Shown piece after piece: positions 42,457 to 54,240 of a stretch of 64,000 nt of DNA. Each line of letters begins with the position of its first letter. The first letter of the stretch is position 1. Source of the stretch: Engraulis encrasicolus (Eukaryota > Chordata > Actinopteri > Clupeiformes > Engraulidae); assembly GCF_034702125.1 (NCBI RefSeq), contig NC_085878.1, forward strand, positions 17,085,057-17,149,056, in the 5' to 3' direction. Under the pieces are notes generated by a model. The model was not told where the DNA came from. It did not search any database and saw only the letters and a list, made by a program, of their open reading frames with translations. Position numbers and translations under genes: made by a program.

Positions 42457-45069
42457 CCCTTTTGCAGATGTGTTCTCCGGCAGGCCTTTTCACTATCTGC
42501 TGAAAATACTCAAATACATCATGTATGCTCATCATGCTCATATACAACATTGCTATGACATTGCAGAGACCCTTAAGTAACAGATTAAGACATAGCTATT
42601 ACAATTTTGGTGACGGCCAGGTTATAACATAGGGATTAATACATTTTGCTTACAACTTTCCAAAATGCCTCGTTTTGAATGACAGTGTTCCCTTTAGAGT
42701 ATCACCGAATTGGTGAGCAGTTTAGAGCTTGTCATGTATATGCTAGCGGTCAAAATAGCAGCTCTGTGCGATTTGGCAAGAGGTCTTGCTAGCTTCTATA
42801 CAGTAGAAACGGCAGCTTCCACACAATCAGCAAAGTATACTCTGTCAAACCCCCCAAACGTCTCGTTTTGAATGCCAGGACATTATTTTGACCAATAGTG
42901 AAGTGTACCTCAGAAGCATACAAATCCGTCATGATGATTTGCCTATATGGTTTGTTAGATCTTTATAGATAGTTATGTATAATATTTGATTACAGTGCAG
43001 AAATGTAATCGTCCGAATTCCTTCTGGACTGCCATTTCCACTCAACTTGGTCAGTGAAGCAGATGGTTGTATCGCATTTTACGAATGCTTCCGCGGATAC
43101 CGTACAAGGAAACAAGGTCGGAGAAAACTGGAGGGCTGGAACTACGTTAGGATGGTACTGTATTTTACAAAGAGTGGCTTTAAGGGATAACTTTGCTGTG
43201 AACCATCACACCAAGTATGGTATTTGGCCATTCAACAAAACAACACAAGGTTATACTGAGTGACACTGTCAACACTTCTGTCTGAAGTCGAAACTTTTGT
43301 ATGTATTCAAATGTAAGGGTCAGTGAAAGGACTGATGAATATTCTGTCAACAAATTCTATACCTTGGTGTGATGTACTGCTCTCTAATGGTTGGGCGAAG
43401 TCTTTTGTGTACTGAGGTCTGCCAAATATTGAATTTGAAAAACTGCAGATAAGCACACTGCAGGCACTGCAGAAGATAATGTGGTCTCATGCTGGACTTA
43501 AAACATTTCAGCATATTAATGTATTGGATGCATAAATCGTCTCGCTAATGGCTTTTTTGAGTCATTGGCATGGACCATTTTCATTTCATATGGTTTAGTA
43601 CATGTTTATTTTCTTCAACACACTAGTATGTCCAGAATCTGCAGAATCTCCATCCATTTGCAAATATGTGTTTTGTTTATGCTTAGCTTCATGCTGATTA
43701 TTTACAGCATGTCATGAAAAGCGTATTTAGTTTACAACTTTCTTCCATTTAGACATAGTATACGGAAAGATGAAAATGCGCTGTAGGGTGAAAGCATTAT
43801 TGCTGGAATGTACATGGAAATGTACACATTGTTTACAGAATTGAAACTATATATTTTAAAAAGCTTTCTTACTTTGACAAATAAATTCAAACGATTGTTT
43901 CAAGCTTTGCTGTAAGTGTTCAAAGAGCTGCCTCATTTCTAAATACCTCTAAGTGCATCTCCCTATGAGCCTCTCCCAGTGTATCCAAAGATATTACAGG
44001 GCAATCCCACCCCATCTCTATTTGAATAAGATGCATCATTGACAGATCTGGGTCCGTGACCCCACCTCCCACTCCCTTATTTAACGGCTATTGTGTGCTA
44101 AACAAGGCCCTCTCAATCAATGAACAGAGCCAGATACGAGACCAGACAAAACGGGCATGAAAACAAAATCTCGGGCGCAGCTGCGCTTGTTGGTCGTCAA
44201 ATATGGTTGTCATAGGGACCTCCCCGAGGAGCTTGGGGTTTTTAGCGTAAAACCAACTGTGTCAAATCCATTTCACCCCGAGGAGGAGTCAGATGGCACA
44301 GCATGGCCCCAGCCCTCCCAGTCCCTACTATACCACTACTGGCACAGCCTGTCTTCCCACTCCAGGCTCATCCGCAGTGGCATGTGTCCGCTTCTACCCT
44401 GAGAGGCTTTGAACATCTGTGAGGGACACCTAATTTACTTAACCATTTTGAGCCACCCACAGATTACTGTCAGTTAAGTAGTCACAGAGAAATGATCTGG
44501 GAAAAAAAGCTAGGGCAGGTTTCACAATTGGCGTTTTGAAATATCACGATGTATTGCATCAGTATCAATATTTATATAATGGTACGCATTAATAACAATA
44601 TAAGTGGATCTGTGTGCTTGTAAATTATTAATGTATTCCTCAGTTGACCAACAATCCCACGTAAATAAATACTGCTTCAGCTGTTGTCTTGAGCCCTCTA
44701 CTTGGCTCCAGTCCCATTCCAGTGGAAGATGCTGGGATGGCTAGGGATACATAAAAGAGAGAGAGAGAGAGAGAGAGGAGAGCCTTTTCTCCTTCCTCCT
44801 CCTCCCCGTAGGTGATCCTCCCCAACAGCCGGCTATTAATCACAGCCCCCATTATTTACCAAGGGTTCATTTACTGCGGCACGAAGAGGTACCTGGAGGG
44901 TCAATTAGAGCCTGTGGTCCACGAGCCGGCTCCACTTCCCCACTGGCACACACCAAGGGGGTCAATTAGGAAGTGGGATTCCAGCCGGAGCCCCCTCCCT
45001 CCACACTGGGGCTCCTTTGTGAGCCCAGAGCCGGGGTGGGCCTGGAGGGAGCCCACGCCTATCTAGCAA

Positions 45070-45270
45070 ATGCAGGGGAAATCCAGGGTGGGCAGAAGAA
45101 GAAGAGGCGTCCGGAGGAATGGAAGAGAGGATGGAAAAAGAAAACAGAAGAGATGGGAGAAGATAGCAGAGAAGCAGCAAGCTGAGGAGGTGTGAGGAGA
45201 GAAGATATGGGAGAACATCACAGATGAGAGGATGGTTAGGGGAATGGAGAGAAGGGAAGAGGAGAGGTAC
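45070..45270 (+). other. Purine-rich (GA) asymmetric block
   Basis: About 200 bp on the plus strand are mostly A and G with few pyrimidine breaks and no fixed repeat unit. Such tracts can form triplex structures, from general knowledge; nothing more can be read from the sequence. Confidence 0.6.
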
Positions 45271-46439
45271 TGTGCTGTATGAAGTTGTGAGGAGTGAAGA
45301 AGATGGGGTGGACGAGAGACAGCTGAGGGATAGGGAGTGTTGGAAGTAGAAGGTGTTCTGAGAAGAGGGTGGAGCATTATCAGTTCCATCGGGTCGATCC
45401 ATATGTGTATATTCCCTTTCCTCTTTGCAGCCTCTTCTGTAGCCTGGCTTGGCTGGCTTTGGCAGTCACACAATGCTGATCTCCAGCCAGATCATTTCCC
45501 TTTTATCGGCGCTTGCGCTGCCTCCCAGAGTAATCTATAGCACTCTTTTCTACAGAGCGCAACCTCTGCTAAGCAAGCTCCCCGCTAGACGTGTTAGCCA
45601 GCAGGCCATTACGGCCGGTCAGTAATCTCTGGCCATAAAAAGATGGGATGCGAGAAAAGAGTAACAAATGGTAAATGCATTGTAACCCAGGCCATCATTC
45701 AAAACCCTGTTGAATAAGAAATACATCCCGCACACCCGTATATACACACACACCACGCTCTCACACACACACACACACTCACCACACCCCTCCATTTTTT
45801 AATATTTCATAAAAGTGATGATTCACCATTTGGCAGGTCCATCCCCCCTCTTACACTTAATTCTGAGCGGTGGCGGCTGCCAGAGGTGGGTCACACTGGC
45901 TAAAGGAGCTCCATTGTGTTGATTACTGAAATGACAGGCCTGCTGGGATGAATAGGGACTATACGAGAGCGGAGAGTGCTGAGACTGAGTGACTGAGTGA
46001 GTAGGGAAGAGAGAGAGAGAGAGTGAGTGAGCGAGAGGGAGTGCCTGCTTGTTTGGTGGGATGGAGCACGAGAGCGGGGAGTGGTTTATTTACCACGAGC
46101 GAGCCAGCGAAAGACAGGCCTCCACACTTTAGAACTCTAGTGGCTTTTATTCCATCAAACAGGACACATCTCTTGATTCAGTACACCCTCCTGGCCTCCC
46201 CGCCCCCAGTCCATGTCTGCGCATTTGATATAGTATATACAGTATATCATACCCTGCTGCTACCACTGCACGCTGCAGGTGTGTGTCACGGTATGCAAGT
46301 AAGCTGGAATGTGCATTGCTAAGTTTAGAGAGAGGTGAGATTCTGTGATTAATCGGGAGGATTGATGTGTTTCCAGTCAGATTTCACATTTATTCAATTT
46401 CGTTTAGGTGGGTGCAGGGTCAAAATGTAAAGTTCATGA

Positions 46440-46564
46440 AAGGCAAGGATGAATGGCACACCAATGAGCACCCGTTTTTGTGACGTTTCAGGCCATCATG
46501 GCCCTTCCTCAGACACAGGAGCTCAGGACAGGAAACTCATTGGTGTGCGCTTCATACTTGCCTT
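46440..46564. repeat. Inverted repeat, 29-bp arms
   Basis: The arms 46440-46468 and 46536-46564 are inverse complements at 26 of 29 positions, including a perfect 13-bp core (GCACACCAATGAG and its inverse), with a 67-bp spacer containing GTGACGTTTCAGGCC. It could be a transposon fragment or a hairpin. No flanking duplication was seen. Confidence 0.7.
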
Positions 46565-47979
46565 ATATGATTGGCGTGTTTGACATCTCTGTCCCCACAT
46601 CTTCTACACATCAACATACTGACCTATTTTTTGTCTGCGGGAGTGATTGCTATTTTAATGCTTTGTGCGAGCGGTTTAGAAAGAGAAGGTCAGTGAATAG
46701 CGTGGAACACCCCATAAGGCAAATAATCAAATGACTCGTTACCGGGTGGAGAGGCAAGAGGCAGAGCATGAAAGAATGGCCGCGCCTCTCCCGAGGTGAA
46801 TTCCACTAAGTGAAAAGATTAGCATAACAATGGCATTTGCATGGGCTAACCGCACTGTCTAATTGACCAATTGTTCATCTATGCTGCCCCAGCAAGAACC
46901 ACAACCGCAGTCATCTTAATACACTCTCCTGCATTAAAAAACATGCAGACTTCTTGCACGGATAAAACAGCAGAAAGAGACAAAAGAGAGGGAGAGGACA
47001 GAATACGGACAGACTTTAATTCTTTCAGTATTGACGTCTCAGTCGCCCATGAATACAAACAGTCGCACAACACTTAACTTAGCCAATAATGGGCTGGCAG
47101 TGATATGTTCAAAAATCCATCAGGTCTCAATTGTGGCCTTTGATCTCTATCCTCTCATTTTTTTCCAGGCCATTTTGACACTCCCACCCCAAACAAAAGA
47201 AATTCATATACACATTCTCACACAATAGATGGATCCACCGGGGAAAAAGGCCTAATTGGAGAACTGTAATGCTTGGTTTAAGGAGGGGTATTTCTTTCTT
47301 CCAGTGCACAATGTAGTTTACGCTTGGCCAGGCGAAAAGAATATGTGTGCATGTGCATTTTGCTTCCCCTTTTCAAAAACATATCTGTAACTAGACACAT
47401 TTTTTGGCTGAAAACAGAAGTGGGCGGCTAACTCTGTGGCTTTATTAAGAAGTCAATGTTTGAACCACCCTGCTCTGCAATGGGAGCTTTACTGATATCA
47501 AAACACAGCTCACCTACGAAATTTCAACAAAAGGATTTGAAGTCCTTTCAACATCACGCAAAAAAAAGAGCAAACAGCTTTGGCCATAATAATGCGAAGC
47601 AGCTGCAAAAACTAGCCAAAAGAAAACAAACAAACATAAAACAACAAATGGCATTAATCACATCCTCACTTTAAGCTCATTACGGCACTCTACCTTCAGG
47701 ACATTTCCCCCTCAAAGCTTTTATGGGCAGCCATAATTGCATTGTGGTTTTCCATAGGCCAAGGATGAGGCACCCGAAGAGAGGTGGCTTGGCTGCCTCT
47801 GTGGTCTGATGTAACCTTAATGCACAGACAGGTAATCTATCTGGAGACAGCTGGAGTATTATTTTCCAGTTTGGCAGGGAAATAAGAAACGCCCCGGTGA
47901 CACAGAGTCCACATCCTTCCAAAACAGAGTCTGTGGAAAAGGGCCACTATTACAGCCTGTTTGTTGTGCTTCTCCGTGA

Positions 47980-48165
47980 TGTCTCTTTCTCCCTCTCTCT
48001 GTCTTGCGCTTTCTCTCCTTTTCAGCTCTAGCCTCTCTTGGCATTTCTTTAACTTTCTTCCTCTTTTAGTCTTTCGCTTTCTTTGTCTCTTTCTCCCTCT
48101 TTCTCTCTCTTCTCGCCTGCCCCCCCCCCTCTCTATGTCTCTCTCTCTCTCACCTCTCCCACAGC
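47980..48165. other. Pyrimidine-rich (CT) asymmetric block
   Basis: About 185 bp of mainly C and T on the plus strand, irregular rather than a pure microsatellite. The Arg/Glu-rich minus-strand frame here is a composition artefact. Confidence 0.7.
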
Positions 48166-49283
48166 CTCTTTGTAGGGAAATGCTCACTGTTGTTGTTTCC
48201 TGTTAAACAGTGTGATGCACAGAATTGGAAATTAATTCCATAAGTCAGTTGTATATGTATAGCATTTTGACAAAGTGGTTTGCTAGATCATTATCACAAA
48301 TCACAGCCACGCAAGGCCATCTGTAATTTGACATTGACATTGATCATTCTGAGCAGTTTCAATCTTTCCCGTTGGTATGCAGACGCTTTATTTGAATTGT
48401 CACTCATCATTAGGGGAAATGGGAGGGCAAAATATTACCTGTGCAGACTGTAATACACTCTGTAAACACTCTGTCGAGTCTTCATTAAATAAAAATAACC
48501 ATTGCAAACAGAGTGAATTGACTGTCCAAATGGGTTCATATCTAATGGAAATAATGCAGTCATTATTCTGCCAAGGTTATGACACACTGTTACATGCCGT
48601 TTCTGCTGTACAGATTACTTGAACTATTAGATCAGATTCAGTCAGGGTGGTGGGCGGTCATGCCAGAGCACTCCTGTTACCCAGACCAGAGAGGAGACTA
48701 GATTTTTTTTTCTCTATTGCCTCTTGAAGTATGAATCTCTCTGTGTTTAGTGAAACTCCCCAAAGGAAAGCCAGTGTGTACAGTGAGACTGCAGAGTGAA
48801 TCTTTGATATCTTAAACAGAGGGCACCGAGCCAATTGCCTTTTGCCAGAAGAGGAATCGCAAAGAAAAATCCTGTGGAGGAACACACAGCAGCATCCCCC
48901 TGAATCAAACGAAATGAATAAATAATCACAAGCAGACACACTTTCATACTTGCGGTTCGCGTCCACGGGGGGAATGGCTGGTGAGGCCTGGCGATTAATC
49001 TGGCGGCAGGAATTGGTCTGGTCTGGTTTCTGTGGCTGAGCGATTTTAAATGTCCACATCCCCAAAGTTAGTGCACAGTAGCCTGGCTAATGTACACCCT
49101 TACAGTACATGTTCTCAAGGGGCTGAAGGGAAACACCGTATGGATGACATCTAATATCATAATGTACACATTAAGAAAGCAGAACATTCTTCAAAGGAGG
49201 GAGGGGGGTGTTTGGTGTTGGTGAAACCTCACAAAGAATTGGCTTTCACATCCAGAAGGCCAAATCAATCATTGTGTGGAAAA

Positions 49284-49382
49284 GACACACACACATGCAC
49301 TAACGCACGCACACACACACACGCATGCACACACACACACACGCATGCACCCACACACACACACACACACCCACACACACAC
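49284..49382. repeat. Compound (CA)n microsatellite
   Basis: About 100 bp of CA units with CGCA, TGCA and CCCA interruptions. Confidence 0.95.
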
Positions 49383-50187
49383 CATCAAAAAAGCACCGAT
49401 AATAAGACAAGTTTCAATTGATCAGTTGAGGCAGCGGAGCATTGGGCAGATTGAGAATATAAGGACGAGTACCATATTATGCTTTGTTTTTATTCATATC
49501 AAACTTTATCTTATTCTTTTCTTCTGTTATTTGACTCATGACTCTAAAGAACAATTGGCTTGGGTAAGTGTGGGCTATTTGCATATAGTGTGACTTCAAT
49601 CATAACCGGCTGTAAATTATAATGCAAACTCTCCTTCATTACAGACATGCTATTATCACCCTGGCTGCACTGGCAATTGTTCCATGTATTTGCTATGCTT
49701 CAGACTCAGACAAAAATCCCTTTTTTTGTGAGGATTTCTCGGCAGATACCAGTGTGGCGCCTTAATGTTGTATGAATAAACAAGCAAGAAGAGATAATAT
49801 TTTTTTTCAATGCCAAAATCGATTTTCATGAGGTTACATTCTTAATGTTTATATTTCACCAATCTCCAGCCTGTTTATACAACACAGGGTATTAAAAGAG
49901 AGATTAAATTTTACCCGCCTGGATAAAATGCAAACACAAAATTATATTTCTATTTCCAGGGCAGACACTATATTGTCATTTATTTATGAGATTTTCCTCC
50001 CTTTCTTTTCTTTTTTTTCACACCCAACTGTAAATATGGAAATTCTTCCCCGTGAGTGGATGTTATATTGAATTCTGAGCATTGTCTGGCAGACTGGAGC
50101 AGCCTCTGTCTTGGATTGAACAGCTTCAATGCTTTGTGGCACGGTAACTCTGCGGTGGAAAAAGAAAATGAGCAATAGACTGAGTGA

Positions 50188-50189
<2 letters not shown>
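49383..50189. other. Noncoding DNA, nothing recognised
   Basis: AT-rich with T-runs near 49800 and 50010. No gene-like structure was seen. Confidence 0.5.
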
Positions 50190-50259
<70 letters not shown>

Positions 50260-50361
50260 GTGCGCGCGCGTGCGCGTGTGTGCGTGCGTGCGTGTGTCTG
50301 TGTGTGTGCGGTGTGTGTGCATGTGTCTGCCCACATGTGTTTGAGTGTGTGCGCGTGTGTG
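50190..50361. repeat. (GT)n microsatellite with CG-rich right flank
   Basis: A perfect GT run of about 65 bp (50190-50254) passes into alternating GC/GT sequence, including GCGCGCG near 50262. Alternating purine-pyrimidine sequence of this sort favours Z-DNA, from general knowledge. Confidence 0.96.
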
Positions 50362-51614
50362 GGTGGGGGCATGGAGAGGAGGGGGGTGAGTTGGGGAAGG
50401 AAGCACAGAGAGTCAAACACACACAAAGGAAACTCCCAGTCTCAATAAAACAAACCCCTTTTCTGTTGTTGTTGCTTAAGGTGAAGATTTGTCCTCTCTC
50501 TCTCCTGCTTCCCAATGTGACAGCCCATATTATTTTAGCAGAGTTGTTTTAGCTGGCTTGTAATACTGCTCTTAAAGGTCAGAAAGTTTATCTCTGGTAT
50601 GTCAGTGGCTTATAGTGTGCCCACACTTGGCACAGTCTGACAAACAGGGTAACTTTAGTCAACAGCTTGGTCTTATTTTCTTTTTGGGCATCTACAGTAC
50701 AGTGCATATGCATCTATGAGCTTGGAAATCCATTACAAATGCTTCTGTGAAAACAAGAGCCAAAGCATAGTGCATTTTGTTCAACAACTTTTGCAATAAA
50801 TCTCCTCCCACCATTCATTCAACTTGACGCGTGTGTATCCCCTTCCAGACATCATGACTGGTTACCCTGTAGGTAATTGTCGCCGAGCCATAGTGTGTTT
50901 TTAAGTATGTACATTCTAGATGTGATTGTCATGTTGCCTCGCTCTTACATATGAACACTTATTGCATCTCTGGCTCGAGAGCAGAGTAAATCCCAGAAAC
51001 TAGATCAGGTGAAATAATGACAGCTCATCACAAAGCCAGCGTGGAGAGGGCCGTACGATGGTCTAGGCTCACGCCTGATGGTAAAATGGAAATGAAATCA
51101 GGGGCTGCTTTTAAATGATGCATGACCGTCTCGCTGAAATCTTTTGTATTGATTTTTAAAACTACTGCATTTTTGGCCCGGACGGTGAAGGATATCTTTT
51201 TTGATGGTTCCTCATTTCCCCTTTTTTCGCTCTAGCCCTCCCCTCCCCTCACAATCTCTCCAACTCACTCTCTCACACTCAGACTGTTCATTTTTTAAAG
51301 AGCTCACATTAGAACTAATGGCGAATTTAAGCTTGCCAGATCCTTCCGTCAAAATGAGCGAGGGCCAAACTTGTGTAAATGACAAGAGGGTGTTGTTGCT
51401 CCTCTTGCTTGGGCTGCTTCCTCCATCTAGCTTAGTGTTTCCCGTTTAGTTGGAGTGAATGGACGGAGTTGAATTGGAGGGCTCAGCAGCAGCAAGAAGT
51501 CTTCATGTTTCCTGTGGATCTATAATTCATGGTGTAGTTGTTGAAGGCAAGTGCACTTGCCTCCTTTTTAACCCCTGACACCTCCCGAGGTGTTTTACCT
51601 TCTTCTATTCCTTC
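50362..51614. other. Noncoding DNA with an 18-bp palindrome
   Basis: Mostly featureless. A perfect 18-bp palindrome, AGGCAAGTGCACTTGCCT, is at 51545-51562, about 50 bp outside the large composite element. Confidence 0.55.
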
Positions 51615-51639
51615 ATAGTAGAGCGGCTACAGGGAAAAT

Positions 51640-52740
51640 CGTGCAAATTATGATACAAGCGTGAAATTCGACAGGTATGTGCTCAAGACCCATTCGATCA
51701 AATCTACCCAATTGGCCACTTGAAATGGCGGCCATTTTCCAAGATGGCCGCCAAAAAAGACCCCAGAAATTGATTTATTGCATAGAATTGACGTAGAAAA
51801 TTATGACACAAGCATGAAATTCAACATGTATGTGCTTAAGACCAATGCGATCAAATCCACCTGATTGGCCACTTGAAATGGTGGCCATATTCCAAGATGG
51901 CCACCAAAAAAGATCCCAGAAATTGATTTATTGCATAGAATTGACCTAGAAAAGTATGATACAAGCATGAAATTCAACATGTATGTGCCTTAGACCAATA
52001 CGATCAAATCTACCTGATTGGCCACTTAAAATGGCGGCCATTTTCCAAGATGGCCGTAAAAAAGGCCCCAGAAATTGATTTATTGCATAGAATTGACCTA
52101 GAAAACTATGATACAAGCATGAAATTCAACATGCATGTGCTTACGACCAATACAATCAGATCTACCTGATTGGCTACTTGAAATGGTGGCCATTTTCCAA
52201 GATGGCTGCCAAAAAAGACCTCAGAAATTGATTTGTTGCACAGAATTGAGAAAGGAAATTATGATACAATCAAGAAATTTGACCATTATGTGCTTAAGAC
52301 CAACACAATACATTCTAAGGGATTTCCCAGTTTAAATGACTGCCATATTTCAAGATGGCTGACAAAAATACCATAGAAATGGATTTGTTGCACAGGACTG
52401 ATCAAGCAAGTTATTATACAAGCATCAATTTAGGCATGGATGTGCCAAAAAAACAACAATACAATCAAATTTACCTGACTCAACACTTGAAATGGAAGCC
52501 ATTTTACAACATGGCTGCTAAAACACTGAATTTAGCCCAGAAGCGAGCAAGAAATTATGATACAAGTATGTACATTTGTGTGTTTGTGCTTAAGAGCAAT
52601 ATAATCAAATCCCCTCATTTGCAACTTGAAAATGTAACATGGCAGCCATTTTTAAAGATGACGATCAAAGAAGACACCAGAACTTCATTAATTGCAATTC
52701 ATCTACCAGATGTGGCCCCAATAAACAATCACTATGTTTG
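51640..52740 (+). repeat. Left array of ~153-bp monomers
   Basis: The word CAAGATGG recurs near 51740, 51893, 52046, 52198 and 52351 (spacing 152-153 bp), with two more diverged units to about 52740. Each unit also carries AAATTGATTTATTGCATAG, TATGATACAAGCATG and GATTGGCCACTTGAAATGG. Units decay towards the interior. The 128-codon frame at 52355-52741 is simply one frame through two diverged units. Confidence 0.93.
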
Positions 52741-52810
52741 AATTTCCAATGAATTCATCATAGAAGGAAACCAAGCAGAAAGGCACATAATCAAGCAGAA
52801 AGGCACATAA

Positions 52811-53103
52811 CTATAGGTTACCAAGGGTAACCCCGATTCTCTGAGGGATATGAACGAGACATCTCACTATGGGTAACGCCCTTTGAGTGGCCATTTGCCA
52901 AAACTTGCTTTCAATCATGCCGTCAGACCAATGAGCTGCGCAGATGGGGATCCCGCCCCCTCGGGGACAAAGCCCAGGTGTGCCGGGCTCTGATCTTCAA
53001 TCTGAGACAACTAACTTTTGAGCTTGTGGGTGAGTGTGGCAATCTGGTGAGATGTCTCGTTCATCTCCCTCAGAGAACCAGGGTTGCCCTCGGTGACCTA
53101 TAG
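52811..53103. repeat. Fold-back repeat with ~58-bp arms
   Basis: The arm 52811-52868 begins CTATAGGTTACCAAGGGTAA. The inverse of 53046-53103 begins CTATAGGTCACCGAGGGCAA, and similarity continues through GAACGAGACATCTCAC. A related direct word, GACATCTTACTATGGG, follows near 53127. Just upstream, AAGCAGAAAGGCACATAA is present twice in tandem (about 52773-52810). Function and family are not recognised. Confidence 0.8.
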
Positions 53104-54240
53104 TTCTCTTTCGGTTGAATCACTCGACATCTTACTATGGGTATTGAAAAACTCCTGATTGCGTTGCCAGTTACCTAGAATGCGCAAGCAAAAGCCTGGC
53201 CGCAGCACAGAACCTTCCTGCCGATGCCCAGAGCTGTTGAAGGCGGAGAGGCAGCGTCCATTAACAGCAATAAGCAACACGGCTCGCCCAACAGCCGCCC
53301 CAGGGGCCAGGGGCAAGAGCTGCACCCGAAGGGTGCACTTGGAAGAGCAGGGGAGGCCCCTAATCCCTCCAGACAGACACCAACCATGGGGAAAGTTGAT
53401 ACTAGTACCAACCTAGGGGTTAGGCAGACACTTGACACCATCATTAGACCAGGCACACCACCCAGAGTCTGCCTACCGGTGTCAATAAAGTGTTTAGAGG
53501 GCAGATCCCGGCAACGCTAGCGGGGGAAAAAGAAAGAGGCGCAGTCTTCGTTCCGAACCCGGAGGGGGAAGAGGGGCGCACAAAGGCAGCGTCCAGACAT
53601 CGAATACCACGGAAAGCACACAGTGGAGGGAACCCAGGGCACGGAAACCACCCGTCTGAGTGTAACCGATGTACAAGTGGAGCCCACAGAGGTATAGCGA
53701 GAGCCCCAATATCAAGAGGTATTCCCAATGGAAAACCAGGCCTTGGCACAAGGGGGAATATCCAGCATGTTCAGTACACAAGACCTGCAGGTGCAACTGA
53801 GAGGCACCATGCCCAAGACCGCCACACAAGGTTGAGCTGCCATGCGATCTTGCTGGCAGAAAAGACCCAGTCATTCTCCAGCAGGGCCGCAGGTCCAAGT
53901 TGCGGACGGAGAACCGAGTAGCAACCACCACCACAGCGAGCCGGCCAAGAAAGCCCCGATAGACACCTGTTTGAGGGCACACGCTCTGGTTCCCAGGGGG
54001 ACATCAAAGACGCACTTCCCCTCGATCAGGCAGCCTGGTCGAACAGGGGCCTGAGATACTTCATTGGAGAAGTATGATCTAACTTACCACGGGCGCCCTA
54101 CCCAGGGACAGCGCTCCAGGCAGCACAACTGACACTCGCGCTCCTGCTGAGCACATGAGGCACGCACAGTAAGGGGTGACCGACCCAAGGGAGACACGGG
54201 TAATGCGTCCTATTAGGAGAGGCGAGGATTCATGTGATTA
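53104..54240. other. Unrecognised GC-rich interior segment
   Basis: Richer in G and C than the flanking arrays. It contains several overlapping 80-160-codon frames on both strands (for example 53490-53921 plus and 53494-53982 minus), none with a family I recognise. It lies inside the palindromic element, where cargo would be expected. It could be a decayed captured gene, part of a retroelement related to the fold-back repeat, or internal repeat DNA. I do not call a gene here. Confidence 0.4.

Larger units (their letters stand above)
42457..49283. other. Mostly single-copy-looking noncoding DNA
   Basis: A CTCGTTTTGAATG motif with similar context occurs at about 42668 and 42860 in direct orientation, perhaps part of an unrecognised repeat. 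Minor arrays include GA at about 44757-44777, CA at about 45746-45779 and GA at about 46009-46022. A purine-rich block (about 45070-45270), an inverted repeat (46440-46564) and a CT-rich block (about 47980-48160) are listed separately or in the findings. No coding exon was recognised. Confidence 0.45.

Noticed and set aside
43054..43263. 69-codon frame with diverse composition
   Set aside because: No family recognised, no splice context or neighbouring exon, and it falls in sequence that looks repeat-derived.
44157..44402. 81-codon frame with fairly normal amino-acid composition
   Set aside because: No recognisable domain, start context or exon boundaries; frames of this length are expected by chance in 64 kb.
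51640..52740. CRISPR-like regularly spaced repeats
   Set aside because: The whole 153-bp unit is repeated with no unique spacers, and the context is eukaryotic transposon DNA.
53490..53982. Overlapping 143- and 162-codon frames on opposite strands
   Set aside because: They are GC-rich with no recognised domain, and neither strand has a supporting start, splice or codon signal that I can see. The segment is reported as a finding rather than a gene.
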